A stretch of 64,000 nucleotides of DNA from Glaciozyma antarctica PI12 (lineage: Eukaryota > Basidiomycota > Microbotryomycetes > Kriegeriales > Camptobasidiaceae), in NCBI GenBank assembly GCA_002917775.1, contig KZ627157.1, positions 698,886 through 762,885 on the forward strand, in the 5' to 3' direction. Shown here piece after piece: positions 1-10,820 of this stretch. The translations under genes and the position numbers were made by a program. The notes under the pieces were generated by a model that was given only the letters and a program-made list of their open reading frames with translations, did not search any database and had not been told where the DNA came from. Numbering within the stretch: position 1 is the stretch's first letter; each line of letters starts with the position of its first letter.

Positions 1-311
1 ATCATCGAGACGCGCCGCTGCTGGGATACGGCCGCAGACGCGAGAAACCCGATCTCGCGAAAGAGCCTCGCTGGCCGACGTGCTTTTCTTCGCGAGGTCT
101 CAGAGAATCCTTTCTCATGGCTCTCTTCGCCGTCGCTACGCGTGACTACGTTTGATAGCGTACGCAATGACTCCTCGTCGGCAACCTCAGGCAAGCCAGC
201 CTCGACGGCCGAAGGCAAGCCGCGAAGGACTGCTTCATCTCTGCACCGCTCTCTCGCCAGTTATCATCCAAATACTTCTCACGAACACAAAATGTCTACA
301 CAAACGTCTAA
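1..311. other. Downstream flank of the desaturase gene
   Basis: This stretch lies 3' of the minus-strand desaturase stop and probably holds its 3' UTR. No reading frame here resembles a known family and no RNA gene is visible. Confidence 0.4.
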
Positions 312-2409
312 TCAGCACCCAACCACCTTCGCAATCCTCAACGACCTCATCTTCTCCCTCGCCGACCACCCATGATCGTTCAAGCCCCCCTCAAACGCCT
401 CCGTCGAATCCTTCACCTCCTTCCCCACTCCACCAACCCCCTTCAACAATGGTACGGCATACTCCCTCAGGTACGCCATTCCTCCCGGGTGTTCAATGGC
501 ATACGACGTCGCGTCCACTGCGTACCCCTCGAGAAGCAGGACCAAAGGCCTCCGCTTCGACTCTTTCCGCTCGTCCATGTCAGCCACGTTCCTAACGAGC
601 TCCCACATCGTCCAAACCGGCAGCACCAACTTGCGCTTCCTCATTCCCGCCTTCGCTCCACCCCGTGACGGAGATTCCTCGAGGAGCGAATCGCACTCAG
701 ACGACGAACTTGATCCGTACCCGACCGTCGACGATCCCTCCCCTTCGTCCGAAGTAGCATTGGCGTACGAGCTCCAGCGGGCGAACGAGGTGTCGTCGTG
801 CGGTTCTGAAGATTCGAGGGTTTCGGAACGGAGGGAGAGGACGTGGGAGCGCGCTTTGAGGATCTCGGATTCGGGGGTTTGGTGAATGCGGGGGACAAAA
901 GGCGTGAAGTGGTGGAGGATGAAGATGGTCCATCTGCGGAGGGAGTGAGTGGGGGCTCGGAGTGACAGTTGCGGGCTGCGACGAACTTGGTGGGATCCCA
1001 ATCGAGGTAGCGAGGCCCGTTGCGGTAGTCTCGAGGGAAGGCATGGTGGTAGTTGTGGTTTGCTGGGAAGAAGAGATCGTGAGAGCAGTTCAAAGCTTCG
1101 CAAGTGACAAAACGCACCTTCGCCGCCGGTGAACAAAGCCAGGAACTGCGAACAGCGAGAGGGTTAATGCGCGCGCTGAGCAGAAATCTCAATAGAAGCG
1201 CGTACGAAGTTCCCTCGAGCTGTCACGTCCTCTGAATAAGACTGATCTCCGAGATAGTGAGCGAGCGAATTGATAAAGAACGTGCAGTGCCTGGCGAAGG
1301 GCTCGTTAGGGCTTGCGCGTTGGAACGAATGAAGGCGATCTCACCAGATGAGAACACGAGCGATGATCTGCAAGAACGGAGTCAGTGAAGCCTCACCTGG
1401 CGCGTTGCAGAAGGAACACTGACGCCTCCCCAAATAAATCCTCCCAGCGTGTCTCCGTAGCTCCATCCAACGAGAGTAGGCGCAACAAATCCCAGCCCAA
1501 GCGTCAAAGGTAGGTAGTGCTTGTGCTGGAATCGAACGACTGCGGTGGAGAGGTCAGGAGGAGAGCTCAATCTTCCGAAACTGAGTACGCACCTGGATCC
1601 GCGTTGAGATCCTTCCGGTCGATCAAAGCCATACGAGGGTAATCTGGCTTGCGGAAGATCCACCCCATGTGCGAATGGTACAATCCCAGCTTGGCGTCGT
1701 AGCTGCGAAGGCGAGCTCGGTATCAGAACGTGCGAGGAGATATCTCCGAATTTCGCAAACGGCCACTCACGGGTCCTGCAGAGCTCAAGGTCAGCTCATG
1801 TTCAACCGCAGCCCATATACGAGAACACACGTACGCTCTCCGTATCCGTGAAGCGATGGTGCAGGCGATGCCGTAGAACCCACCACCTGCGAGCGAGGCC
1901 AGGTCCATCAGCTCCGCCTTCCGCTCTCTCACCACCTCCGTACGCACTTGATAGATCCTTGAAAGCCCAAGCACCCCATCCCTGCCAGCACAACGCGTAA
2001 AGGGAACGACGCTTGGAAGCTCCGATGGGACCATAGTCGGTGGTAGCCTATCGTGATCCTGCGTGCTCGCATCAGCTCCCTAGCTCTACCCCCACTCTAC
2101 CTGTACTCCTTGAACTCACCCGAAGGTTGCCAGCTGCCATGAAGTGAAGCAGAGCCTGGAGGAACAGCTCATCAGCTCCTCGATCCCCAACCCCTCGGCA
2201 CCGCCAGCAGCTCACCACATCGTCCGCGTATCCATCTTCCACCAGGGCGAGAGGTAAAAGATCCCTGCGAGGGCTAGGAGGTGCATCGCTACGAAGAAGA
2301 TGGCGTTGCTCCACCAGATCGGAGCGGGGTGGGGAGGATCGGAGGAGATGGCTGTTGCGCCGTTGGGCAGGGCTGCTGGAGGCTTTTGCAAGGTTGCTGG
2401 TGCTCCCAT
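312..2409 (-). CDS. OLE1: Acyl-CoA delta-9 desaturase with C-terminal cytochrome b5 domain
   Basis: Integral ER enzyme that puts the first double bond into stearoyl- and palmitoyl-CoA using O2 and electrons from cytochrome b5. Spliced minus-strand exons give, in order, an N-terminal hydrophobic segment, histidine box 1 (HRLWSH), box 2 (HRLHHRFTD), a second hydrophobic pair (FVAPTLVGWSYGD) and box 3 (HNYHHAFP). The C-terminal cytochrome b5 module carries the heme motif HPGG. Clear introns include 934-986, placed by the conserved DPTKWTIFILHHFTPFVP junction. The start is the ATG at 2407-2409, just before the first hydrophobic exon. Domain order matches fungal Ole1. All three histidine boxes are intact, so the product looks functional. 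The exact C-terminus after the b5 domain is less certain than the core. Confidence 0.93.
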
Positions 2410-2752
2410 GGTGGGCGGACTTTGAGGGTTCGTCTAGTAGTTGGTGGGAAGCAGCGAGCGAGTCGATTGAACCTGCCAGCCCAAGTTGAGTGTCGGGGAT
2501 CGCCCAGCGGCGCTCGGCCTTTCCTCTCTTTTTCCTCTTCTTTGAGGAGTTATCCTGCTCGTGCAGGCCTGTTTAAACACTTTCCTTACACGCGCAGCGA
2601 GCAGCACCACCTTGAGCGAGCTCGCCAGCCGCCAGCCGCCAGCCCTCCCACGCTGGTCGGCCGGCCCCCTGTCTTCCCTTCTCTCCCTCCTCAGCAAACA
2701 GCAAAGTCTCAGTCCCGCTCACAGCAACATCAACTGCACCTCCGCAACCCCT
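2410..2752. promoter_or_regulatory. Upstream region of OLE1
   Basis: Non-coding gap between the desaturase start and the 3' end of the macrodomain-sirtuin gene, both on the minus strand. It should contain the desaturase promoter and 5' UTR. It is pyrimidine-rich on the plus strand. I cannot name a specific binding site. Confidence 0.4.
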
Positions 2753-4890
2753 CTATTCCAACCCCAAAGTCTCAAAGAAATCCTTCGCCCCCATCCTCAC
2801 TCCCATCGCATTCTCCCCCAACCCAACAGGTACCTCCGGATGCCCCAGATTCACCCTCAACAGCTTCACCGTCCCCCCGTACTTCTCCACCAACTGCTCC
2901 CCAGGCCACCTCACCACACTTGGGGTATTAAACCCCACCCCCATCTCGAGCAGCAGGACGAAAGACCCTTTCGCTCGGGCAGCGAGGACGGCTTGTTCGA
3001 CTTGTTGCTCGTATCGTTCCCTCTGCCCTTGCTGAGGCGTCTCTAGGAAACCCCCGACGCGGAGGTTGAGGAAGACTTCGCCGCCGCATTGAGGGCAGGA
3101 TGAGGATGAGGTCGAGTCGATCTTCGGGGATTCGCATGGCGTCGGGTTTGAGGAACGGTCTCGCGCGTTCGAGCGCTGGCATCGAGTCAAAGAACGCCAT
3201 CGGGTTGCACGGCGCAACGCACTGGAAGTACGAGTACGACCCCTGGGGCGTCCAGGTTTGGGCGCGAGAGAAGCCGGATTGGACGAAGACGTTGTCGGCG
3301 TTGGAAGTGAGGACGGTTTAGGAGGATTTGGAGAGGGCAAAAGAGAGGAGGCAGGTGTAGACGGGTGTGGGACCCCAGGTGGTGGCGGTATGGGCGTGGG
3401 CGAGGAGGAAGGCCCATCTGACGAGGGGCTGCGAAGGAGGTCAGCGAGGTTGCGAAGGTGCGAAGAGGAAACGCACGTCGTCGAATTCGTATCCAATGCT
3501 GTGGTAGAGAGTCTGCATGTCGGTGGACTTGAGTAAGTCGGGATAAAGCGTCTTGAAGAGCTCCTTGGAATTGTAATCGAGTCTCATCCCTAGATCCTCG
3601 CGCACGGCATCGGCGCTCAATCCCGCACCAGCGTGAATAATGACTGCGTCGGATTCCTTCATCCATTCAAGAACTTTCGGCGAGAGAGCGACGTGTTGAG
3701 TGAGAGGGAGAGGCGTGGGGAGGTCGGAGAAAAGGCGGGAGGTGGCGGCGAGGTAGTTGTTCGGATCCGAGGCGGAGAAGAGGACGAAGATGGCGCGAAT
3801 GGGAGAGCTGGGGTGGGAAGCGATCCAGTCGTTGACGGTGCGAAGAGCGATGATCGATGCTTCGCTTCCAGGGAAGGCGAAGAGTCCCGTGGAGATGCAA
3901 GGGAACGCCACCGCGTCGATTCCGCCGAGCTGAAAGGAGCGAGGGTCAGATTGCTGTCCTAGATTGGCGAACCGACGAGCTCACCTCCTCCGCAAGGTCC
4001 AAAGAGTTTTGATACGACGCAGCGAGCAGCTCCTCCTCCTCCTTCGTCGGCTTGGCTCCCCGTTCCAGCTTTGGTCCCGCGACGTGAAGGACGTATCCCG
4101 ACGGCAGCGACCAAGCTTTCGTGATGATCGGTTCTCCCTCGTTTGCCTCTTGCTCGCCCATGATCGTCGCACAGTCGATTCGAAGTCGAGGACCGGCGGC
4201 AGCGTGAATAACTGAGGAAAGGAAGTCAGTGCGAGGTTCATTCCGGCTGTGATTCACCGTTCAGGGGGCGGGACGACCCAACGGATACCTGGCATCCGTT
4301 GGGTCGTCCCGTCGACACCTCTAACTGCGAAGGCGCGACGAACCGTTGTCGGCGCAGAGGTGCGACGGCTAAAAGCAGCCCAACATCGCCGTGTTCGCAG
4401 GGTTGACGATGGCGAGCGTCGGGGATGCGAGCCTCGTAATATCTCCTCGCCAAAAGAAGAGTCGGGAGAAGGTCGAAGGGAGGTCGTCGGAAGTGAGGGA
4501 GGGGAACAGCGCGGCGAGGGAGGGTACGTCGCTGATGGGGACGAGAGGGTCGGGAGATCTCGCCGAACGATGGATGAGGACGGTATCGACTGCTGAGAGG
4601 ATGTTGGGAGGGAGGGAAGTCGGTGGGCGGATCGTGAGGAGGTCGCGAAGGAGCTGCTCTCGCCTCGTCGTAGGCAGCCGAGCGAGCTGTGCTGCCGTGA
4701 CGAGGGACGACTGGTGCGCATGAGAGCTCCTCCGTTCGTACTCGGTGTAGAGGTGCGTCAAGGCGAGGAGTTGAGCTGGGAGGTAGTCGGATTCGGAAGG
4801 GAGAATGGGATCCGGCTGCGGTAGGCTGAGGTCGACCCTGTTGGCGTAACTGGCGAGTGAGGTGGCTGCTGTCGACGCTGTTGTCGACAT
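2753..4890 (-). pseudogene. Macrodomain-SirTM (class M sirtuin) fusion with two in-frame stops and a +1 frameshift
   Basis: SirTM sirtuins are protein ADP-ribosyltransferases and their partner zinc-binding macrodomains remove the mark; in some fungi the two are fused. Exons 4344-4890, 3985-4211, 3477-3929 and 2753-3428 encode an N-terminal region, a macrodomain (WRGDITRLASPTLAIVNPAN, then PSHLCADN-VIHAAAGPRL) and a sirtuin (HAGAGLSADAVREDLGMRLD, LTSNADNVFVQSGF, CPQCGGEVFLNLRV, LLLEMGVGFNTP). Three lesions are visible. TAG at 4369-4371 sits between GCF and PSHLC, where families usually have a residue such as Gln. TAA at 3318-3320 sits where Tyr is expected before TVLTSNADN. One extra base in the four-G run at 3126-3129 shifts the frame; without it the exons sum to 1,902 nt. 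The ATG is at 4888-4890. Splice sites look normal. Likely a recent pseudogene or strain-specific null; sequence error cannot be excluded. Confidence 0.78.
4269..4311. repeat. Perfect 18-bp inverted repeat with 7-nt loop, inside an intron
   Basis: Positions 4269-4286 and 4294-4311 are exact reverse complements separated by seven bases. The repeat lies within the first intron (4212-4343) of the macrodomain-sirtuin gene. In RNA it would form a very stable hairpin. It is not flanked by target-site duplications that I can see, and the window holds no second copy that I noticed. Confidence 0.9.
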
Positions 4891-5154
4891 TTTGGATAAC
4901 GCAGAGGGCAGTTTAAATCCCAAGAGGAGAAGTTTCGCCGGGCGAAGAGGAACCATCAAAGAGACGGCGGTCGACCAAGTCGAACTGCGAAGCTTGACTC
5001 TTGAGTTCTCCCACGGTCTCCAGGGCAGCTCCAGCACGAAGAGCTCCTCGTTTTAACCCAACGACAACCCTGCCAGACTACGCGCCTCTTGCTACGAAGC
5101 ACCCCGAACGCACAAAGTCAACGCGCCTCGGCTGTGCAATCCGCGCGACTCGCC
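4891..5154. promoter_or_regulatory. Divergent intergenic region, macrodomain-SirTM / URM1
   Basis: 264 bp between two head-to-head start codons, so it must hold both core promoters. The frame of the macrodomain gene stays open upstream to about 5037 but without an ATG, which supports the start at 4890. Confidence 0.5.
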
Positions 5155-5653
5155 ATGGATCCTCCTTCTCCCTCAGGTCCCTCTCTCCAGCTCACCGTCG
5201 AGTTTGGGTCCGTCCTCCACTCCTCCACACGCGCCATTAGAGCTAACTCTCTCCCTACAGCGGCGGCATGGAGCTCCTCTTCTCCTCTCTCCACTCTCAC
5301 TCCATCACAATCCCCCGCTTTTACTCTCCCTCAACCCTCTCCTCCCCCGCCCCTCCTTCCGCCCGTTCTCCCTCCTCCGGGAAGCCCACCGATATCCGGT
5401 TCCTCATCTGGTGGTTACGGGAGTACCTGCTCGCGGACAAGGAGCGGCCCGAGCTGTTTTCGCAGGGAGAGAACATGTTCGTCCCTGCGCTTTTGTGAGG
5501 TGTTTGAGGGAGCTGATGAGGTGACTGGGATGCAGAAGACCGGGGATTCTGATTCTGATTAATTCGACGGATTGGGAGCTGGAGGGAGAGCTGGAGTATG
5601 AGCTGGTGGAGGGGGATGAGGTCGTCTTCATTTCGACTCTTCATGGAGGATGA
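5155..5653 (+). CDS. URM1: Ubiquitin-related modifier Urm1
   Basis: Urm1 is the sulfur carrier for 2-thiolation of wobble uridine in tRNA and also a ubiquitin-like protein tag. Exons 5155-5207, 5261-5476 and 5536-5653 join to 128 residues. The fold signature is clear: VEFGGGMELLF near the start, [12 protein letters not shown] in the middle, then [24 protein letters not shown] and a C-terminal HGG whose diglycine is thiocarboxylated. The ATG at 5155 is followed at once by the beta-grasp domain. A Ser/Pro-rich insert of about 20 residues after the first strands makes it longer than the usual ~100. ELP5 at 50.4 kb acts on the same wobble position, but the genes are far apart. Confidence 0.95.
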
Positions 5654-5924
5654 TGGGGACGAGGGAGCTGTGTTGGAGCCGTGTAGACAGGTATAAAGTA
5701 TTGGACAGCAGAGGTGGAGAGTCTGGAGGAACTGCTCCAACCTTGCTCTCCTTCCCTGCAGCGCTGAGCGCGCATCTCCTCTCGTTCGTCGACAAGGATC
5801 TTGCTCGGGGTGTACTCGCTACTCTCTGCACGCCCTGAACGGACGACTGGACGAAAGTAGTGATCTGAGCCGCTCCAATCAGCTAAATACACATCCTCGA
5901 TCCATTCGCGCTCCTATGTCCTCC

Positions 5925-7659
5925 CTACTTGCTCACCGGAAGCCCATGCTTCGCATCCAGCTCATCCACAAACGTATACACCTTCCTTTGCTGCGCATTC
6001 CCCTCGTCCGTAATTGTCTCATGCGTCTTGCCCACCTGCTCGCGCGCATCAGCTCCTTCCCTCCACCTCTTCAGATCGACTCACAGTGTTGACAAACCAC
6101 CTGAACCACTCTGGCATCGACCGAACGTTGGGAAGCATGAGCGCCGCGAACCCAGGAGCGATGAGGTGGTCCGAGAGACCGGACTCGATAATCTCGACCA
6201 TCCGGCGAGCAAGCCAAGTGGGCGTGAGAGTGGGAGTCAAGCTGGCCAGAAGTGTCAGTTTCGAACGGTGCGAAGAGAGACCGGACGTACAACTGGTTCT
6301 CCTGCTCTTTCATCGCGTTCCCCATTTGCGTCGCGACCTTTGTAGGGCAGATGACGGAGGTTCGCACGCGAGGAGCGTTGTAGCTGTGGCGAGATCGTCA
6401 GCAGGTTCCTCCGAGAATGGGAGGGAGAACGTACCGGTGTACGAGCTCGCCAGTGAGGACTTCGTGGAGAGCTAGAGCGGCGGCTTTGCTGCAGGCGTAT
6501 TCGCCTGCGAAGGTTCAGGCGTGAGCGAGGAATCTCGGTGCGGAGCGAGCAGGCTTACTGAGCTGGGGGATGGCCATGTACGATGCGGAGCTGGCAGTAG
6601 TCATGATGTGACCGTGGCTGTGAGAACTTAAGGTCAGGAGTGTCCGAAGAGAGACGCCATCAAACGCACTTGATGGAAATGACTGCAGCGAGGAGATCAG
6701 CATCGGTTCCGAGCGACGGAGACAGAAGGACGCACTGTGAGGGAGGAACTCGCGAAGAATGTTGTGGCAGCCCAGCACGTTGACCTTGTAGGTGAGAAGG
6801 AACTCCTCGGGCGTCGTGTCGAGGATCGTCTTTCCCCGTGCGATACCGGCGTTGTTGACCTGCGAGCAATCGTTAGCCTGAGATTCCAGCTTGGAGCTGA
6901 GAAGCGCCTACGATAATCGTAGGATGTCCAATCTGTATTCGCAGGAAGCGAGTTGATCTGAGATCTGCTTAGCGAGGAGGTGAGCACTCACATCAGCGCG
7001 AATCTGCTTCGCCACTTCCGCAATCGCCTTGGGATCCGTAACATCAGCAGAATAGTAGCGAACGTTCTCTGCAAGCTTCGATCAGCTTCAAGCCTCGCTC
7101 GTTCGGCCTAAGAGACCACTCACTCGCCAAATAGGTGGGCTTCGCAAGATCAATCACCGCAATCTTGTCCGTCTTCCTCGCCAAAACCTCCACCATCTCC
7201 TTCCCAATCCCCGCCGCCCCTCCCGTAATAACCACCACATCTCCCTGCCCCTTGACGCGACTCCACTTCGGGGGATCCGCCTTCCACCCATGGTTCCTCA
7301 CCCAGCGCGTCAAGCTGCGATTGACAGTCTTGGCCGCGACGAAAGCGAGAAAGATGGCGAGCCATCGGTTCGCGCGGATGTAGTCGGCGAAGAGGAGGGT
7401 GGGGCCGGAGATGGTGCGGGCTTTGTAGAAGGAGTAGAGGGCGATGAGAGCGGCTCCTGGGAGGGAGAAGGGGACGCGGTCGAGCGCGTGGGCGACGCTG
7501 TTGCGTTCGGTGAGGTGGCGTGAGAGGTGCGGGAGGAGGAGGAAGACGGCGATGAAGACGGCAATGAAGACGCAAAGGCGGAACGAGGTTAGCGAGCTCG
7601 AGAGCGGGTTGCGAAGGGGACCCGGCTCACGTGTCGATGGAGAACTGTTCGCGAGGCAT
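5925..7659 (-). CDS. Membrane-anchored short-chain dehydrogenase/reductase (RDH10/SDR16C-like)
   Basis: NAD(P)-dependent oxidoreductase likely anchored to the ER or lipid droplet; substrate unknown, possibly a retinoid, sterol or fatty alcohol. After a hydrophobic N-terminus comes the Rossmann motif VVVITGGAAGIG (classical TGxxxGxG), then KVNVLGCHNILREFL-type helix residues, HGHIMTTASSASYMAIPQL and EYACSKAAA with the catalytic Tyr and Lys. The C-terminal part (WLARRMVEIIESG, SMPEWFRWFVNTV) matches yeast-type retinol dehydrogenase-like SDRs. I place the start at the ATG 7657-7659 (MPREQFSIDT), joined by an intron 7498-7630 to VAHALDRVPFSLPG. No ATG exists in the unspliced frame upstream. The stop is the TAG at 5925-5927. 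It converges on URM1. Confidence 0.88.
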
Positions 7660-7897
7660 GCTGGTGTGGAGGTGGTGAGTGGTAGGAAGCAGACCAAGAA
7701 CGGCTCAAAGGAGCAGCAGTACGTCCTGTCCCAAAAGCATCAAGGCGGGCAGCTTCGCCCTCGACCTCGCCGGGCCATAAAATACTCGAATATTCAACCG
7801 CTAGCTACATAAACTGCGCAGCTGACCGCAATTAAATCGCCTCAGTCGTCGCTGCTGGGTCCTGTTCCGTCTCCTTCTCGCTGTCAAACGCCTTACG
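7660..7897. promoter_or_regulatory. Divergent intergenic region, SDR / BOL2
   Basis: 238 bp between two start codons. It contains an AT-rich patch around 7778-7800 (cataaaatactcgaatattc) that stands out in this GC-rich sequence and may serve as a core promoter element. Confidence 0.4.
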
Positions 7898-8433
7898 ATG
7901 ACTCCCGACGACCTAGAGCAGAAGATCAGGAGTGCCTTCCCAGATCTATCCCACGTCGTGCGTCGTCCTTGCCTCCAATCCGCTCGCCAGCAGCTGACTC
8001 CCCTCTCCGCGAACAGCAAGTCTTCGATATCTCAGGTTCGTACAACGCAGAAGCCGAGGAGACCAAGTAGCTAACCAGCTGGAGCAGGTGGATGTGGCGC
8101 CGTGCGTGTGGTCGGAGCTGGAGCTTGAGGAGGTGCTGACCCACAGCTCGCAGTCTTACGAGGTCGTGATCGTCTCCGAGTCGTTCACGGGTAAAAGCAC
8201 GCTCAAGCGGCATCGTGAAGGTGAGCTCGTCTGCAGCAGAAGCGGTGACTGCAGCTGACTTGGAGGCGCAGTGAACGAGAAGTTGAAGGAAGAGATCGCG
8301 GCGCTGCACGCCTTCACTCAGGTTCGTTGGGCAAGCAGTTCAAGGGGACGGAGGAAGCTGATTCGTCTTGAATGCTTTGCAGAGGACGTACACGCCCAAG
8401 CAGTTTGAAGGAATCACCATCGCTGCGGCATAG
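7898..8433 (+). CDS. BOL2: BolA-like Fe-S regulator Bol2/Fra2
   Basis: Cytosolic BolA proteins pair with monothiol glutaredoxins (Grx3/4) to bind a [2Fe-2S] cluster and report iron status. Six exons (7898-7957, 8017-8035, 8088-8101, 8154-8220, 8272-8321, 8383-8433) give 86 residues. The core reads VFDISGGCGASYEVVIVSE, then SFTGKSTLKRHREVN and EIAALHAFTQRTYTP, all typical of the BOL2 branch, including the conserved GGCG cysteine and RHR histidine. The length matches the family, with only a short N-terminal helix. The 14-nt third exon is unusually small. Confidence is high because the reading frame closes exactly across all introns. Confidence 0.93.
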
Positions 8434-8587
8434 CGACGATGAAGCAGCTTCAAGGTGAAGGAGGTGGAGCAGCGGAGGCCGAGGGAGAAGGATGAGAGCA
8501 TGTTGTACAGGCGACACGGGCTGGCAGTGTCAAGAATATGAATCGCGGTTGCAGGCTATTAAACAGGGCGGACGGAGAAAGGATCGA

Positions 8588-9770
8588 TCACCAGTGGAGC
8601 TGATGAGCTGCGAAGGGTGGATCAGCTTCGATGGCAGCGGAGCTACGGAGGGGCAGCTCACTAGGGCACTCGTATCCTCCAGGGTTCAAATCGAGGTCTA
8701 GAAAAGTCGCGTCAGTGATTGCCTGTTGAGACAAAGGAGTCGCGAGCGAACGTACACTTCTGGTGGTACGTCTCGGCGTCGAACCACTCTCCAGCGGGCT
8801 GGATCTGGATAAGGCTCTCTGTTAGCAACGTTCACATGAAACAGTAGCGGGAAAGAACGCACCACCGTCGCAATCTTGTCCTTGGGGAAATGAGCGGCCT
8901 GCACCTCGGCAGTCACCTTCTTCGCAACCTCCTCCTGCTCAGGCGAGTGGAAGAAAATGGCGGATCGGTACTCTGCAAAGGACGTCAGCTGCGTTCTTCA
9001 GGTGAAACCGACAAGGACGCACGAGTTCCGCGATCAGGTCCCTGGCGGTCGACCTGCGTGAACGAGTAGCGATCAGCTCTCCAGTCTCGGCCTCGTTCCA
9101 GCAGCACAAGGAGGGACGCACCTGCGTAGGGTCGTGCATGCGGTAGTGGAACTCGACCTGGAAAAGCACCGCATCAGCTCCACCGAAAGCTCGGGCACGA
9201 ACAAGCAGCTCACCAGCTCTGCGTAGCTGATCTTGGAAGGATCAAAGACGAGCTTGACCGCCTCAGCATGGTTTGTAGTGCCAGAGCAGACCTCCCGGTA
9301 GCTAGGGTTCTGCGATCTCGGCGCCGTCAGCTCCCTCCTCCTTCGGCATCGCGCCACCAAACTCACGTCGGTCTTTCCTCCGATGTAGCCAACCTTGGCG
9401 TCGATCAAGCCCTTGCCAATAAAGTGCTTCCTAAACATGTGCTCTGCGTCGAGCCGTCGTCAGCTGCCGCCCCTGTACGTCCCCCGTCGAAGCTGACCTG
9501 TGCCCCAGAAGCTGCTCTTGGAGATCGGTAAGCTCCCTCTCCCCAGCGTCCGAGAACAGGGTACGCACCAGCCATTGGCGAACGTTGCGATCTCAGTACC
9601 GCTCATCTGTCCGAGAGAGGCGTGAGCTGGGAGTGGGAGACGGATCGGCGGAAACTACGCACAGCGGCGAGGTGGGATTGGGCGTGGAGGGCGGTAGGGA
9701 GAGTGGGACCGGCGTAACGGTTGAAGGCAAGAGGAGCAGCGGCGAAGAAGAGGTTGCGGATGTGGTGCAT
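8588..9770 (-). CDS. MXR1: Peptide methionine-S-sulfoxide reductase MsrA
   Basis: MsrA reduces the S-epimer of methionine sulfoxide in proteins and free amino acid, repairing oxidative damage with thioredoxin. The catalytic motif GCFWGTEHMF is rebuilt across two introns. It is followed by [39 protein letters not shown] and the C-terminal GGYECPTHQLHW. The last exon is joined by an intron at 8608-8661, which gives the family-typical HxLxW ending. The start is the ATG 9768-9770: the first exon encodes a basic, Ala-rich leader ([20 protein letters not shown]) that looks like a mitochondrial targeting signal. A downstream Met ([12 protein letters not shown]) directly before the domain could give a cytosolic form. 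Confidence 0.93.
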
Positions 9771-10025
9771 GGGACGTCGTGGGAGGAGAGAGAGGAAGAA
9801 GGACGCGTGCTTTGACTTCGCCAGCAGGAGAGCGCTTTGGCACTGGAGCAGAAGCCACGAAGAACACGTTCAGTAGCTTTGGACAAGATATAGCGTTCCA
9901 GCCTGTCCCTACGGGACCCAACACGCCAGCAACTACGCCTCCTCCCCTCCTCCCCTCCTCCGTTCGCAGCACCTGCTCCCCCTCCCGCGATGCCACCTTC
10001 AAAAAATGATGCCGACCCGCACCGC

Positions 10026-10820
10026 TCAGTTCGCGGGGGTGGCAGGAATATCCGTCTGCCCGTTCGCAGGCTGTCCTCCACCGCCGTAGCTGTTGAAAGG
10101 GGTAAGTGTCAGCTTGCTTCGTGCCGAGAGAGCTGCGCTTCTCGAGATGGCCGATCTGGCACTGCACCGTCGCCCGACATGCTCTCCAGGCGTACAGACA
10201 AGCTCATTCCATCCAAAGCATCCTCTGACCCACGCCAAGCTCTCCATCTCGCTCCCCAACGCCTGCTCGGGAAAAAGAGGAAGGGGGGACGCCACTCACC
10301 TCGCCTCTGCTCCAGCTCCTCCACCGCCCGTCACCATGACCCTCCCCCTGCCCTCGATAACGAGCTTTGGCGCCTCGTACAACCGGTTCACAACCGCCGC
10401 GCGAGCCATCACCGCCAGCTCAGCGAGCGTGTCTCCGTACCACTCCCGTAGCCGTGCCTCGGGGGTCGTCGCCGCCTCCGCTGCGGCTTCTACTGCTCCT
10501 CCTGTTGGTGCGTAGATCGAATCTGACTCGGCCGATTCGACGGGAGCGGAGGGGGCGGAGGAGGAAGGGGAGGAAGCGGAGGCGATGGCGGCGGCGGGCG
10601 AGTAGGCCGAGTCCAGGAGGTGGGGGAGCTCGGTGCGGAACTTGTTGCGCGTACGGCGAATGAAGTACTCCTTGAAGTTGTAACTCGGGAACGAGTGGGC
10701 GACGCGGAGTTGCTCCTTGTACAGGGCGAGAAGGTGGGTTCGGGTGATGGGAGTTGCGGGAGAGATCCGTAGCGTCCTGGGCAGGAGTGCGATGGCGTTT
10801 CGTGCTGCCTGAGAAGTCAT
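10026..10820 (-). CDS. ISD11: LYR-motif protein Isd11 (Fe-S cluster biogenesis)
   Basis: Isd11 binds and stabilises the mitochondrial cysteine desulfurase Nfs1 with acyl carrier protein. The LYR region reads LLALYKEQLRVAHSFPSYNF followed by KEYFIRRTRNKFR, a clear Isd11 pattern although the LYR tripeptide itself is LYK. After an Ala/Ser/Pro-rich insert of about 50 residues, the family's C-terminal helix follows (YGDTLAELAVMARAAVVNRL). A 210-nt intron (10090-10299, branch ctgac, acceptor caacag) leads to a final exon ending GGGGQPANGQTDIPATPAN. The total is 194 residues, about twice the usual length. The start is the ATG 10818-10820. Confidence 0.85.

Noticed and set aside
4269-4311. Hairpin as a bacterial-type terminator or CRISPR repeat
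   Set aside because: This is a eukaryotic intron; there is no T-tract function, no array and no cas gene.
3318-4371. Stop-codon reassignment or readthrough in the sirtuin gene
   Set aside because: TAA and TAG act as normal stops in many other genes here, and no readthrough context is shared by the two sites.
7659-7697. Upstream extension of the SDR gene
   Set aside because: The frame there begins with TTG and has no ATG; the ATG at 7659 plus an intron gives a credible N-terminus.
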